Shown: one piece after another, positions 5,512 through 15,279 of the stretch | Layout: every line of letters begins with the position of its first letter | Position numbering within the stretch: the stretch's first letter is position 1 | Origin: Maritimibacter sp. | Lineage (GTDB): Bacteria > Pseudomonadota > Alphaproteobacteria > Rhodobacterales > Rhodobacteraceae | Assembly (NCBI GenBank): GCA_020441225.1 | Contig: JAGRMP010000118.1 | Location: 1 to 15,678 of the forward strand | DNA: 15,678 bases | Direction of reading: 5' to 3' | Notes under the pieces: generated by a model | Databases searched by the model: none | What the model was told of the DNA's origin: nothing | What the model saw: the letters and a program-made list of their open reading frames with translations, nothing else | Made by a program: the position numbers and the translations under genes

Positions 5512-6999
5512 TCACGCGGTCTCAAGTCCGACCGCCGGCAGCCCGCGGCGGGCGCGGTAGACGGCGGAGACGGCGGTTTCGATGTAGTCGTAGGCATAGT
5601 CCTCGATCGCGGCGATGCCGGCGGCGGCGAGGTCGTCGCGCGGGCAGTCGCCGATCTTGGCGACCAGCACCGTGTCGATGCCTTCGAGCGTCTGGATCAC
5701 CAGATCGAGCTTGTCGTCCTCGCCGTAGCCGCCGACGCAGTAATTGTCGCAGCGGCGGTGGGTGACGAAGCGCACGCCGTTCGCATCGACCTCGAAGACC
5801 TGGAATTCGGTCGCATGGCCGAAGTGCTGGTTGATCCGGCCGCCGCCCTTGGTGGCGACGGCAACCAGCATCGCGCCGGCGTCGGCATCGACCGTTGCCG
5901 CGGTCTCGGCCTTGGCCTCTTCGGCGGCGGCCCGGCGTTCGCCGCGTTCCTCGGCGACCCATTCCTTGTAGGCCTCGCGCTTGGCGGGGTCGTAGGTGAC
6001 CTCGTCGGGCACCAGATCCATGGTGAACTCCTGGCCCCGGTCCTCGCCGAGCAGGCCCACCGCATCGGCGCGGCACTGGCGGCAGTGCTTCATCAGGTTG
6101 GCGCCGCCCGCACAGGCGTCCTGCAGCGCTTTCAGCTCCTGCGCGTTCGGCCCGCGCTGGCCGTTCAGGCCGAAGACGGTGCCGTGTTCCGGCGCCGAGA
6201 TGAGCGGCATGATGTTGTGCAGGAAGGCGCCCCGGCGCTTCACCTCCTTGTTCACCTCCAGCAGGTGCTGGTCGTTGATCCCGGGGATCATCACCGAGTT
6301 GACCTTCACCAGGATGCCGCGCGCGTGGAGCATGTCGAGCGATTGCATCTGGCGTTCGTGCAGGATGCGGCTCGCCTCGATCCCGGTGTGGCGCTTGTGG
6401 TCGTAGAAGATCCACGGGTAGATCTGCGTGCCGACCTCGGGGTCGATCATGTTGATGGTGAGCGTCACGTGGTCGATGTTCATGTCGAGGAGGTCATCGA
6501 CATGGTCGGGCAGCGCGAGGCCGTTGGTCGACAGGCAGAGCTTGATGTCGGGCAGCGTCTCGGCCACCAGCCGGAAGGTCTCGCGGGTCTTGCGCCAGTC
6601 ATAGGCGCTGTCGCCGGGGCCGGCGATGCCGAGCACCGAGAGCTGCGGGATCTCGTTGGCCACCGCGATCACCTTGCGCGCGGCCTGCTCCGGCGTCAGC
6701 CGTTCAGAGACCACGCCGGGACGGCTCTCGTTGGCGCAATCGTACTTGCGGTTGCAGTAGTTGCACTGGATGTTGCAGGCGGGCGCGACGGCCACGTGCA
6801 TCCGCGCGAAGTAATGGTGCGCCTCTTCCGAATAGCACGGATGGTCCTTCACCTTGGCCCAGGTCTCGGGGTCCATGTCCTCGGGCGCATCCGACGACCC
6901 GCAGGAGCCCGACGAACAGAGGTCGCCTTCCAGTGTCTTCTTGAGCGTGTCGAGGGATCCGATCCCGAGGCCATCGAAAGAAACTACATTGTCGGGCAT
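5512..6999 (-). CDS. nifB: NifB, radical SAM FeMo-cofactor precursor (NifB-co) synthase
   Basis: This 495-residue protein makes the Fe-S-carbide precursor of FeMo-co. The radical SAM motif CNIQCNYC (Cys75, 79, 82) is followed by NRKYDC, and later a cysteine cluster [13 protein letters not shown] binds further Fe-S units. The last 120 or so residues (from [20 protein letters not shown]) form the NifX/NafY-like cofactor-carrying domain, so this is the two-domain type. I choose ATG 6999 ([10 protein letters not shown]) because AAGAGGA lies at a good distance and because the alternative start at 7056 would lie upstream of the predicted transcript start. It is first in the nifB-fdxN-LRV-nifZ-nifT operon. 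Confidence 0.97.
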   Translation of the reverse strand: MPDNVVSFDGLGIGSLDTLKKTLEGDLCSSGSCGSSDAPEDMDPETWAKVKDHPCYSEEAHHYFARMHVAVAPACNIQCNYCNRKYDCANESRPGVVSERLTPEQAARKVIAVANEIPQLSVLGIAGPGDSAYDWRKTRETFRLVAETLPDIKLCLSTNGLALPDHVDDLLDMNIDHVTLTINMIDPEVGTQIYPWIFYDHKRHTGIEASRILHERQMQSLDMLHARGILVKVNSVMIPGINDQHLLEVNKEVKRRGAFLHNIMPLISAPEHGTVFGLNGQRGPNAQELKALQDACAGGANLMKHCRQCRADAVGLLGEDRGQEFTMDLVPDEVTYDPAKREAYKEWVAEERGERRAAAEEAKAETAATVDADAGAMLVAVATKGGGRINQHFGHATEFQVFEVDANGVRFVTHRRCDNYCVGGYGEDDKLDLVIQTLEGIDTVLVAKIGDCPRDDLAAAGIAAIEDYAYDYIETAVSAVYRARRGLPAVGLETA

Positions 7000-7039
7000 C
7001 GCGCTGTCCTCTTGTCGATCTGGTGGTCGAACGGGGATC

Positions 7040-7055
7040 AGCAAGAACCGGGCCA
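7040..7055 (-). promoter_or_regulatory. Sigma-54 (-24/-12) promoter of nifB
   Basis: On the minus strand TGGCCCGGTTCTTGCT matches the consensus TGGCAC-N5-TTGCW with exact spacing between the GG and GC dinucleotides. Only one of the specified bases differs. It would start transcription about 30 bases before the nifB ATG. A NifA site lies upstream, and genes for RpoN and NifA are next door. Confidence 0.85.
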
Positions 7056-7111
7056 AGGCGAATAGGCGGCTTTTGTCAGGCGTTTACCGTGCGGATGCGC
7101 AGCGCGCGTTT

Positions 7112-7127
7112 TGTCAGACATGGGACA
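7112..7127 (-). promoter_or_regulatory. NifA upstream activator sequence (TGT-N10-ACA)
   Basis: TGTCCCATGTCTGACA is a perfect TGT-N10-ACA site, flanked as TTTGT...ACAAAA, which extends the dyad. Its centre is about 90 bases upstream of the predicted nifB start, the usual distance for NifA acting through DNA looping on a sigma-54 promoter. No second perfect copy is seen in this intergenic region. Confidence 0.85.
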
Positions 7128-7166
7128 AACCCGACAAACCCCGGGCGGGTGCAGCGCCACGAATAA

Positions 7167-7192
7167 CGGCGCGAAGGCTTCCCTTCGCGCCG
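7167..7192 (-). terminator. Hairpin terminator after nifA
   Basis: An 11-bp perfect GC-rich stem (CGGCGCGAAGG / CCTTCGCGCCG) closes a four-base loop 26 bases beyond the nifA stop. It is followed by TTATT, a weak T-tract. It separates nifA transcription from the nifB promoter. A stem of this strength could also stabilise the nifA mRNA 3' end. Confidence 0.75.
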
Positions 7193-7217
7193 CCCGGGCA
7201 TCCGCATGCTCACGCAA

Positions 7218-8927
<1,710 letters not shown>

Positions 8928-9198
8928 ATCGGTCACCCGGCTCCTGAGTTGCGCATCCTCCCTGACGGCCACAGCGCCGGCCAGCTCCCCCTGGCCTGTG
9001 CCCGACCAGCGGGCGCGACTGTGTTCCTTCAGCTTATCATGCCGCGAGGGGAAAGGTCGGGGACGGGCCAATTTCCGCCCCGAAACCGGTCAAAAGCGCG
9101 TTCGGCCCGTCCGGTTGCACAAGGAAGGGGCGGTTCTGCCGCCTGAAATGCATCGAAATGACACTTCGGCGGAGAAAAAACGCCTTGTTCTCGGGAAG

Positions 9199-10482
9199 TT
9201 ATGCCCCAACAACCTTGCGCCGCCGCTCGTAGGACGACCCGATTCCCAGCGCCGCGCGGTATTTGGCGACGGTCCGCCGCGCGATCTTGAGCCCTTTGGC
9301 AGCGGCCAGATCGACGATCGCGTCGTCGGACAGGGGCGCAGCGGGGTTCTCTTGCCCCACGGCGCGGTCGACGAAGTCCATCGCCTTGTCGCGCGAGACC
9401 GTTTCGTCGTCGCCGGCCCGGATCGCGCGGGCGAAGAACGCCTTGAGCGGCAGCGCGCGGGTGGGGGTCTGGATCATCCGGCCCGAGACCGCACGGCTGA
9501 TCGTCGAGGCATGCAGACCCAATTCGCCCGCGACGTCATCGAGCGTGAGCGGGGTCAACTGCGCCGGGCCGCCTTCGAGAAACCCCGACTGGCGCGCGAC
9601 CAGCACGGCCGCGGTGCGCAGGAGCGTGTCGCCGCGCCGCTCCAGCGCCAGCGCCAGCGCACGGGCCTCGGCAAGGGCCTTGCGCCGCATCGCCCGCGCT
9701 TCCTTGTCGCCGGTGCCGTTCGGCAGCCGGTCATCGCGCACGGTGATCACCGGCGAGGTGTCGCGGTTCAGCTCGACCTTCCAGCCGTCGGCCGCACGCC
9801 GGGCGATGAGGTCGGGGGGGAAGACGGGCGTCGGCACGTGATCGAAGTCGAGGCCCGGCTTGGGATTGAGGCCCTTGATCTGGGCCAGGATATCGGGAAG
9901 GTCGCCGATCTCGCAGTCGCAGAGCTCGGCGAGCTCGGCCTTGCGCCCGGCTGCGAGGAGGTCGAGATGCTTGATCAGCATTTCGACTTCCCAGGTCAGG
10001 ATATCCGCCTCGCGCGCCTGGATGAGCAGGCATTCCGACAACGTGCGCGCAAACAGGCCGGCCGGTTCGAACTCCTGCAAACGGGCGAGCACCCGCTCTG
10101 CCTTCGGCTGCCCGACCCCGGCGATCACCGCGATGTTCTCGACGGCTTGCCCGAGCCATCCCGTCGGCTCCAGCGCCTCGGCGAAGCGCAGCGCAATCAT
10201 CCGCTCCTTCGGATCGGTGAACGCCATTTCGATCTGATCGACGACATGCGCCATCAGGCTCGGCTTGGCCGAGGCCACCGCGGCGACCGCGTCGAAGGCC
10301 GCGCCGCCCCGCGCGACGAAAGCGCGCGGCGGGGCGTAACGCAGGTACGGATTGGCCTGGGCCTGCTCGGCCAGGTAATCGGACAGATCCGAGGTCGACA
10401 TGCCGAGGATCGACAGCGAGGCCAGCATCTGGCCCCCCATCTGCATCGTTTGCCGCTGTGAAAAGGTCTGCGTCAGCTCCAT
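9199..10482 (-). CDS. rpoN: RNA polymerase sigma-54 factor RpoN (nif-linked copy)
   Basis: A 427-residue sigma-54. The glutamine-rich region I is present (MELTQTFSQRQTMQMGGQML through LSILGMSTSDLSDYLAEQAQ). The core-binding region follows, then a helix-turn-helix (LTLDDVAGELGLHASTISRA) and the RpoN box ARRTVAKYR at 401-409 near the C-terminus. It is about 50 residues shorter than enterobacterial RpoN because acidic region II is nearly absent, as in Rhodobacter capsulatus. It should recognise the -24/-12 promoter upstream of nifB with NifA as activator. It lies between modC and nifA. Rhodobacteraceae can carry several rpoN copies, and this one is probably nif-dedicated. Confidence 0.96.
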   Translation of the reverse strand: MELTQTFSQRQTMQMGGQMLASLSILGMSTSDLSDYLAEQAQANPYLRYAPPRAFVARGGAAFDAVAAVASAKPSLMAHVVDQIEMAFTDPKERMIALRFAEALEPTGWLGQAVENIAVIAGVGQPKAERVLARLQEFEPAGLFARTLSECLLIQAREADILTWEVEMLIKHLDLLAAGRKAELAELCDCEIGDLPDILAQIKGLNPKPGLDFDHVPTPVFPPDLIARRAADGWKVELNRDTSPVITVRDDRLPNGTGDKEARAMRRKALAEARALALALERRGDTLLRTAAVLVARQSGFLEGGPAQLTPLTLDDVAGELGLHASTISRAVSGRMIQTPTRALPLKAFFARAIRAGDDETVSRDKAMDFVDRAVGQENPAAPLSDDAIVDLAAAKGLKIARRTVAKYRAALGIGSSYERRRKVVGA

Positions 10483-10558
10483 CGGTCCATCCTACCCTAC
10501 CGCCTGCCTGCCGGGCCGCATCCGCGCACCGACGGGCGCCCCGGACTCCGCGCTTGCG

Positions 10559-10574
10559 GGCAATTTCGGCACCT
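10559..10574 (-). promoter_or_regulatory. Candidate weak sigma-54 promoter upstream of rpoN
   Basis: On the minus strand AGGTGCCGAAATTGCC has the essential GG and GC at the correct spacing and an intact TTGC, but the -24 box departs from TGGCAC at three positions. It lies in the 124-bp gap between modC and rpoN, about 77 bases before the rpoN ATG. I found no perfect TGT-N10-ACA site nearby. It would imply that RpoN feeds back on itself, as reported for nif-linked rpoN in Rhodobacter. Chance occurrence in GC-rich DNA is possible. Confidence 0.3.
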
Positions 10575-10606
10575 CGCCCCGGCTGTCGGCACGATATCGG
10601 GCAGGC

Positions 10607-11314
10607 TCATGTTCCACAGCGCAGCTCCCTTTCGTCGCCGGACACGGCCCTGACCGGGCGCACGGGCGCGCCGGACAGTTCGGACAGGGATTGCACCCGG
10701 CCCTCGTGCAGCGTCACCACCCGGTCGCAGAGCCGGCGCACCTCTTCCGGGGCATGGCTGATGAAGATCATCGGAATCTGCGTGCGCGCCTGCACCCTGG
10801 CGATCAGTTCGAGCGTGCGCGCCTTGAGCCCGGGATCGAGGGCCGAGACCGGCTCGTCCAGCAGCAGAAGCTCGGGCTCCGCCATCAGCGCGCGAGCGAT
10901 GGCCGCGCGTTGCCGCTCGCCGCCCGACAGCCGACCGGGACGCGCCTTCAGGAGCGCCCCGAGATCCAGCGCCTCCGTGACTTCGTGCCAGAACTCCGTG
11001 CCCACGTTGCGCGCCCCGAAGGCCAGGTTGCGCCGGACGGACATGTGCGGAAACAGGAGCCCCTCCTGAAACACCACACCGATCCGCCGCTGGGCGGGGG
11101 GGACGTCGATCCGCTGGGCCGAGTTGAAGACCGGGCGTCCATTGAGCGAGATGCAGCCCCGGGTCGGACGGATATGCCCGGCGAGGCAGCCGAACAGCGT
11201 GGACTTGCCCGAGCCGGAGCGCCCGATCAGCCCGGTAATCCCCTGCGCCGGCACCGAGATCTGCACGTCGAGCCGGAAGTCGCCCAAGCGGTGGTCGAGG
11301 CGCAGATCGATCAT
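10607..11314 (-). CDS. modC: Molybdate ABC transporter ATP-binding protein, short form
   Basis: A 235-residue ABC ATPase: Walker A GRSGSGKST, Q-loop in VVFQEGLLFPHMSV, signature LSGGERQR, Walker B LLLLDEP and switch histidine in FISHAPEE. It powers the ModB permease. Typical ModC proteins are about 350-365 residues with a C-terminal TOBE/Mop molybdate-binding domain. This one stops about 20 residues after the ATPase core, so that domain is missing. The ATG overlaps the modB stop (ATGA). The open frame reaches back to 12097, but that part is a shadow of modB. The specificity call rests mainly on the adjacent modA and modB. Confidence 0.88.
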   Translation of the reverse strand: MIDLRLDHRLGDFRLDVQISVPAQGITGLIGRSGSGKSTLFGCLAGHIRPTRGCISLNGRPVFNSAQRIDVPPAQRRIGVVFQEGLLFPHMSVRRNLAFGARNVGTEFWHEVTEALDLGALLKARPGRLSGGERQRAAIARALMAEPELLLLDEPVSALDPGLKARTLELIARVQARTQIPMIFISHAPEEVRRLCDRVVTLHEGRVQSLSELSGAPVRPVRAVSGDERELRCGT

Positions 11315-12006
11315 GCCGGCGCCCCCTGCCAGGTCATCCTGCGCGACAGCGCTTCCGAGGCGATGAGCGCGGAGCCCGCGAGCAGGAGCGAGAGCAGGCA
11401 CAGGCGCAGCGCCGCCTCCTCGCCGCCCGGGCTCTGCGTAACGGTGAACAGCGCGAGCGGCAGGGTCTGGGTGCGGCCCGGGATGTTGCCGGCGAGGGTG
11501 ATGGTGGCGCCGAATTCGCCGACGGCCCGGGCGAAGGCGAGCGTCACGCCGGTGAGGATCCCGGGCGACATCAGCGGCAGGGTGACGGTGGCGAAGATCC
11601 GCGTCTCGGAAGCGCCGAGACTGCGCGCCGCGCGGGCGAGCCGGGGGTCCATCGCCTCGGCCGCCTGGCGAATGGCGCGCACCATGAGCGGGAAACCCAC
11701 CACCGCGCAGGCGATCACCACAGCCTCGCCGGTGAATGCGATGCGCGTGCCGAAGGCGGCGAAAAGCGGCCCGCCGACGAGGCCGTTGCGGCCGAGGAGG
11801 ACCAGGAGGAGGTATCCGAGCACCACCGGCGGCAACACCAGCGGCAGGTGCACGAAGGCGTTCAGCGCCGCATGTCCGGGAAAGCGCCTGGTGCCGAGCA
11901 GCCAGCCGAGCCCGATGGCGAGGGGCATCGACCAGAGCACCGCCTTGCCGGAAGAGATCAGCGAGAGCATCAGCGCGGCTTGTTCCATTTCGGTGAGATG
12001 CAGCAT
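11311..12006 (-). CDS. modB: Molybdate ABC transporter permease ModB
   Basis: A 231-residue inner-membrane permease with about five hydrophobic segments, for example LPLVLPPVVLGYLLLVLL, VVIACAVVGFPLMVRAI and LCLLSLLLAGSALIA. The coupling loop reads EAMDPRLARAARSLGASETR followed by IFATVTLPLMSPGILTG, the EAA motif of the CysT/ModB family. GEFGATITLAGNIPGRTQTL is the characteristic ModB ending. The start ATG at 12006 overlaps the modA stop (TGATG) and gives the usual length of about 230 residues. It overlaps modC by four bases, so the three are co-translated. Confidence 0.94.
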   Translation of the reverse strand: MLHLTEMEQAALMLSLISSGKAVLWSMPLAIGLGWLLGTRRFPGHAALNAFVHLPLVLPPVVLGYLLLVLLGRNGLVGGPLFAAFGTRIAFTGEAVVIACAVVGFPLMVRAIRQAAEAMDPRLARAARSLGASETRIFATVTLPLMSPGILTGVTLAFARAVGEFGATITLAGNIPGRTQTLPLALFTVTQSPGGEEAALRLCLLSLLLAGSALIASEALSRRMTWQGAPA

Positions 12007-12737
12007 CACGCGCCCCCCGCCACGGGCAGGAACCCGTAACCGGCAAGGATGGCGCGGCCCGCGTCGCTTTGCAGGTAGGCGCACAACGTTTCGGCACCGT
12101 CGGCGCCCTCCCCGCCCGCGACCGGCGCCACGAGGTAGCGGATCGGCGGGTGGCTGTCGCCGGGGATCGGCCAGGCGACCTCGATCCCGCCCCTGCCGAT
12201 CACGTCCGAGGCATAGACCAGGCGCAGCGCGGCCTCGCCCGACTGCACGGCGGCGACGGCCGCGAGCGTGTTGCGCATGGGCACGAAAGCGGGGGCGACG
12301 GCTTCCCACAGCCCCAGGGTTTCGAGCGCCGCCTTGCCATAGGCGCCGACCGGCGCGCTCTCGGGATCGGCCATGACGAAGTTTTCCCCGTCGATCCGCC
12401 CGGCCAAAGCCTCGGGTGTCACCGGTCCGCTGCCCTCCGGCGCGATAAGCACCAGGCTGTTCGACATCAGCACCTGCACGCTGTCCGCTTCCACCAGCCC
12501 GGCGTCGACCAGGTAGTCCATCCATTTCGGGTTCGCCGAGATGAACAGATCGGCCGGCGCGCCCTGTTCGATCTGGCGCGCGAGTGTGCCCGAGGCGCCG
12601 AAGCTCGTCACCGCCTCCACCCCGCTCGCCGCAATCGCCGCCGCGACCGCACCGCTCGTCGAGGCGGCGGCGAGCACGGTGGTTTCGGCCCGGGCGCCGG
12701 AGGCGATCAGCAGGGCAAGGATCAGGGCGCGGATCAT
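12006..12737 (-). CDS. modA: Molybdate-binding periplasmic protein ModA
   Basis: A 243-residue substrate-binding protein. A short Sec signal peptide (MIRALILALLIASGARA, cleavage after about residue 17) precedes TTVLAAASTSGAVAAAIA. FGASGTLARQIEQGAPADLF is the classic ModA oxyanion-binding segment (SSG.LA.QI..GAPAD.F), and ISANPKWMDYL follows. ADPESAPVGAYGK and the VYASDV segment complete the fold. The ATG at 12737 has GAAGGAG upstream; that site overlaps the stop of the preceding ferredoxin gene. An earlier start at 12773 would spoil the signal peptide. It supplies molybdate for FeMo-co and appears to be transcribed with the nif operon. Confidence 0.95.
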   Translation of the reverse strand: MIRALILALLIASGARAETTVLAAASTSGAVAAAIAASGVEAVTSFGASGTLARQIEQGAPADLFISANPKWMDYLVDAGLVEADSVQVLMSNSLVLIAPEGSGPVTPEALAGRIDGENFVMADPESAPVGAYGKAALETLGLWEAVAPAFVPMRNTLAAVAAVQSGEAALRLVYASDVIGRGGIEVAWPIPGDSHPPIRYLVAPVAGGEGADGAETLCAYLQSDAGRAILAGYGFLPVAGGA

Positions 12738-12747
12738 GGCGGCTCCT

Positions 12748-13011
12748 TCAGGCCAGGACCGGTGCGGCCGCATCGACGCTCCAGCGGATCTCGCCGGTGG
12801 CCTCGCAGACCCGTCGGCAGGTGCCGCAGCCCTGGCAGGTGACGGGCGAGAAGGCGACGCGCTCGGCCGCGTCGAAGGTAAAGCACGACCCCGGGCAGAT
12901 CCGGGTCAGCGCCTTCAAAGCAGCGCTGTCGGTCGTGCGGGGGACGAGCCGGATCACCAGCGCGTGGTCGCGCGGACCGGAGGGCGGATATGCGAGGGCG
13001 GCCAGCATCAT
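12748..13011 (-). CDS. FixX-like ferredoxin between nifW and modA
   Basis: An 87-residue protein with six cysteines: CPGSC at 39-43 and C-x2-C-x2-C-x3-C at 59, 62, 65 and 69 (CQGCGTCRRVC). The order 'CPxxC ... GC..CGTCR..C' followed by a W (EIRWSV) resembles FixX, the ferredoxin partner of the electron-bifurcating FixABC complex. The usual FixX N-terminal and C-terminal ends are not obvious, and it is slightly shorter than FixX. No fixA, fixB or fixC is in the window. Its ATG overlaps the nifW stop by four bases and its own stop runs into the modA ribosome binding site, so it is co-expressed with both. The electron donor is unknown. Confidence 0.8.
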   Translation of the reverse strand: MMLAALAYPPSGPRDHALVIRLVPRTTDSAALKALTRICPGSCFTFDAAERVAFSPVTCQGCGTCRRVCEATGEIRWSVDAAAPVLA

Positions 13012-13355
13012 TTCGCGGAGAGCGTCAGCGCGTCGAGGCCGATGAACGACCCGTTGAACCGCGGGTCCTGGTCGCGCAGGACCTTGAACACCTTTTCCTT
13101 GAGCGGGGTGCTCTCGACGAAATCGGTATAAGCGCGCTTGAGGGCCGCGCGCGCCGCGACGAAAGTCTCATCTTCGCTGAGCCCGTCGGCGTCGATGTCC
13201 CGCAGATAGGTGCCGAACCGTTTCATGATGTGCAGCCGCGAAACCCGCAGGGTCCCTTCCTCGAAGGGCAGCAGCAGGTAGGTGAAGATGTCTTCGGCCG
13301 ACGACAGCCGACCGATGTGGTCGAGCACGCCGAATTCCTCGAAGTCCTTGGGCAT
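13008..13355 (-). CDS. nifW: NifW, nitrogenase stabilising/protective protein
   Basis: This 115-residue protein matches NifW. LSSAEDIFTYLLLPFEEGTL is followed by RVSRLHIMKRFGTYL, and the C-terminal half has VFKVLRDQDPRFNGSFIGLD. NifW associates with the MoFe protein and helps to protect or mature it, mainly under oxygen. The ATG at 13355 has GAAGGAGA at the right distance and starts 11 bases after the upstream acetyltransferase stop. Its stop overlaps the ferredoxin start (ATGA). Length is normal. Confidence 0.95.
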   Translation of the reverse strand: MPKDFEEFGVLDHIGRLSSAEDIFTYLLLPFEEGTLRVSRLHIMKRFGTYLRDIDADGLSEDETFVAARAALKRAYTDFVESTPLKEKVFKVLRDQDPRFNGSFIGLDALTLSAK

Positions 13356-13366
13356 TGGGGTCTCCT

Positions 13367-14113
13367 TCAGTTGGGCAGGCGATGGCCCGGGTTCGTGTGG
13401 GTGCAGACTTCGGTAGACTGCACATCGCGGCGGGGTTTCGGCGCTCCGGCCGGGCGTTCCAGCGCGTCGCGCGCGGCGAGGCGGGCTTCGAGGAAGGCGA
13501 CGCGATCGGCGAGGCGGGCGAGCGCGCGGCCGACCGGGTCGGGCATCAAATGGTGGTTGAGGTCGACACGGTAGGGATCGTTCCCCGGCGCCCGGTCGGT
13601 CTGCACGATGCGGGCCGGGATGCCGACGACGGTGGCCTCGGGCGGCACCTGTTCGACCACCACCGAATTGGCGCCGACCCGCGCGCCCGCGCCCACGGTG
13701 ATCGGGCCGAGGATCTTGGCCCCCGCCCCCACCATGACGTTGTCGCCCAGCGTCGGGTGGCGCTTGCCGGGGGACCAGGACACGCCGCCGAGGGTGACGC
13801 CGTGGTAGAGCGTCACGTCGCAGCCGATCTCGGCGGTCTCGCCGATCACCACGCCCGCGCCGTGGTCGATGAAGAAGCCCGGACCGATCCGGGCACCCGG
13901 GTGGATGTCGATCCCTGTCGCCATGCGCGCAAGGTAGGAGAGCAGCCGCGCCGTGCCCTTCCAGCCGCGCGACCAGAGCCGGTGGGCAACACGATGCGTG
14001 GCAATGGCGTGGAGGCCGGGATAGGTGAGCGCGGTCTCGAACGTGCCGCGCGCCGCCGGGTCGCGGTCACGGATCGCGGCGAAATCGGTGGCGATCAGGG
14101 TGCGGAGCCTCAT
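13367..14113 (-). CDS. cysE: Serine O-acetyltransferase (CysE/NifP type)
   Basis: A 248-residue left-handed beta-helix acetyltransferase. Hexapeptide repeats begin around [20 protein letters not shown], and the catalytic region is [31 protein letters not shown] and [20 protein letters not shown]. It makes O-acetylserine from serine and acetyl-CoA for cysteine synthesis. In nif clusters (NifP) this boosts cysteine supply for NifS-driven Fe-S assembly. The ATG overlaps the nifV stop (ATGA). The C-terminal 30 or so residues ([14 protein letters not shown] onwards) are an extra polar tail. The C-terminal regulatory ending of housekeeping CysE is not recognisable, so it may be less sensitive to cysteine; that is inference. 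Confidence 0.93.
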   Translation of the reverse strand: MRLRTLIATDFAAIRDRDPAARGTFETALTYPGLHAIATHRVAHRLWSRGWKGTARLLSYLARMATGIDIHPGARIGPGFFIDHGAGVVIGETAEIGCDVTLYHGVTLGGVSWSPGKRHPTLGDNVMVGAGAKILGPITVGAGARVGANSVVVEQVPPEATVVGIPARIVQTDRAPGNDPYRVDLNHHLMPDPVGRALARLADRVAFLEARLAARDALERPAGAPKPRRDVQSTEVCTHTNPGHRLPN

Positions 14114-15270
14114 GTGTTCGCCTCCAGACGAGTAAGACGCGCGACCATGCGGGCCAGGTCGTCGGCGCCCGCGTTGCGCTTGGCGCGGATCGCATGGGCG
14201 CGCAGAAGCGGTTTCAGCGCCGCGACCACGGCATCGTCCGTCGGCAGCCCGGCGGCGGCGAGCGCCGCGCGCAATCCGGTCGCGCCGGAATGCTTGCCGA
14301 TGACGATCTGACGCGCCCGGCCGAAGCGCTCCGGCGCGCAGCGTGGATCTTCGTAGGTTTCAGCGTTCTTCAGGAGCGCATCCACGTGGATGCCCGCTTC
14401 ATGCGAGAACACCAGATCGCCCGAGATCGGTTTCGACGGCGGCAGCGCCCGGCCGCTCGCCCTGGCGACCACGGCCGACAGCGCGGGAAGGGCGGTGAGG
14501 TCGAGCCCGGTGGCGATGCCCCCCGCCTCCAAAGCCGCGCCGACCTCTTCCAGCGCGGCGTTGCCGGCGCGTTCGCCGAGCCCGTTCACGGTGACCGAGA
14601 GGTGGGTCGCGCCTGCGTGCGCCGCCATCATCGTGTTGGCGGTCGCCATGCCGAAATCGTTGTGCGCGTGGATCTCGATGGGCAGGCCGATGCGCGGGCG
14701 CAGCTCGGCGACGAGCCGGTAGGCCGACATCGGATCGAGGATGCCGAGTGTGTCGGCGAGCCTGAGCCGGATCGCCCCGGCCGCCTCGGCGACGCGGGCG
14801 AGATCGACCAGGAAATCGGGATCGGCGCGGCTCGCATCCTCGGCCCCCACCGAGACCGCAAACCCCCGGTCCCGCGCGCAGGTCACCAGCGCGGCGGTCT
14901 CGCTCAGTGCCCAATCGCGGGTCTCGCCGAACTTTCCGTGAAGCTGCCGGTCCGACGAGGGCACGGCAAAATGCACCCGCCGCACCCCGGTCTTCATCGC
15001 CATGTCGAGATCGGCGAGCTTGAGGCGGCACCAGACCACCGGGGTGGCCCGGCTGAGCTCGGCCGCGAGCGCCCTGATGTCGGCGACCTCGTCCCAGCCC
15101 ATCGCCGGGATGCCCAGCTCCAGCTCCGCCACGCCCGCCGCGTCGAGCGCCCGGGCAATGGCGCGTTTCTCGGCCAGCGAAAACGCGACACCGGCGGTCT
15201 GTTCGCCGTCGCGCAACGTGGTGTCGCAGATGGCGATGCGGGCGGGCACGGGCAGCGGGCGGAGCATCAT
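14110..15270 (-). CDS. nifV: Homocitrate synthase NifV
   Basis: A 386-residue member of the alpha-isopropylmalate/homocitrate synthase family. The N-terminal TIM barrel begins [16 protein letters not shown] (substrate and metal site). [14 protein letters not shown] supplies metal-binding histidines, and [16 protein letters not shown] is the second family signature. The length is close to the 385 or so residues of NifV and lacks the regulatory C-terminal domain of LeuA. It condenses acetyl-CoA with 2-oxoglutarate to form homocitrate, the organic ligand of FeMo-co. It begins nine bases after the nifS stop, with two tandem ATGs at 15270 and 15267, and overlaps the acetyltransferase gene by four bases. 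Confidence 0.96.
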   Translation of the reverse strand: MMLRPLPVPARIAICDTTLRDGEQTAGVAFSLAEKRAIARALDAAGVAELELGIPAMGWDEVADIRALAAELSRATPVVWCRLKLADLDMAMKTGVRRVHFAVPSSDRQLHGKFGETRDWALSETAALVTCARDRGFAVSVGAEDASRADPDFLVDLARVAEAAGAIRLRLADTLGILDPMSAYRLVAELRPRIGLPIEIHAHNDFGMATANTMMAAHAGATHLSVTVNGLGERAGNAALEEVGAALEAGGIATGLDLTALPALSAVVARASGRALPPSKPISGDLVFSHEAGIHVDALLKNAETYEDPRCAPERFGRARQIVIGKHSGATGLRAALAAAGLPTDDAVVAALKPLLRAHAIRAKRNAGADDLARMVARLTRLEANT

Positions 15271-15279
15271 CGCGGGGCC

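Noticed and set aside
5512..7056. nifB starting at 7056
   Set aside because: The extra 19 residues have no family similarity and the -24/-12 promoter lies inside them. ATG 6999 has a proper ribosome binding site.
9175..9180. Six-T run (minus strand) as the rpoN terminator
   Set aside because: No convincing GC-rich hairpin directly precedes it; pairing such as GGCG with CGCC would enclose the T-run.
8928..9198. NifA or sigma-54 sites in the nifA promoter region
   Set aside because: No TGT-N10-ACA and no correctly spaced GG/GC element was found on the minus strand. CATGATAAGC resembles a -10 element but lacks a good -35.
10607..12097. A single 496-codon frame spanning modB and modC
   Set aside because: Only the part after 11314 reads as an ABC ATPase. 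The upstream part is an out-of-frame reading of modB, and ATGA coupling at 11314 marks the true start.
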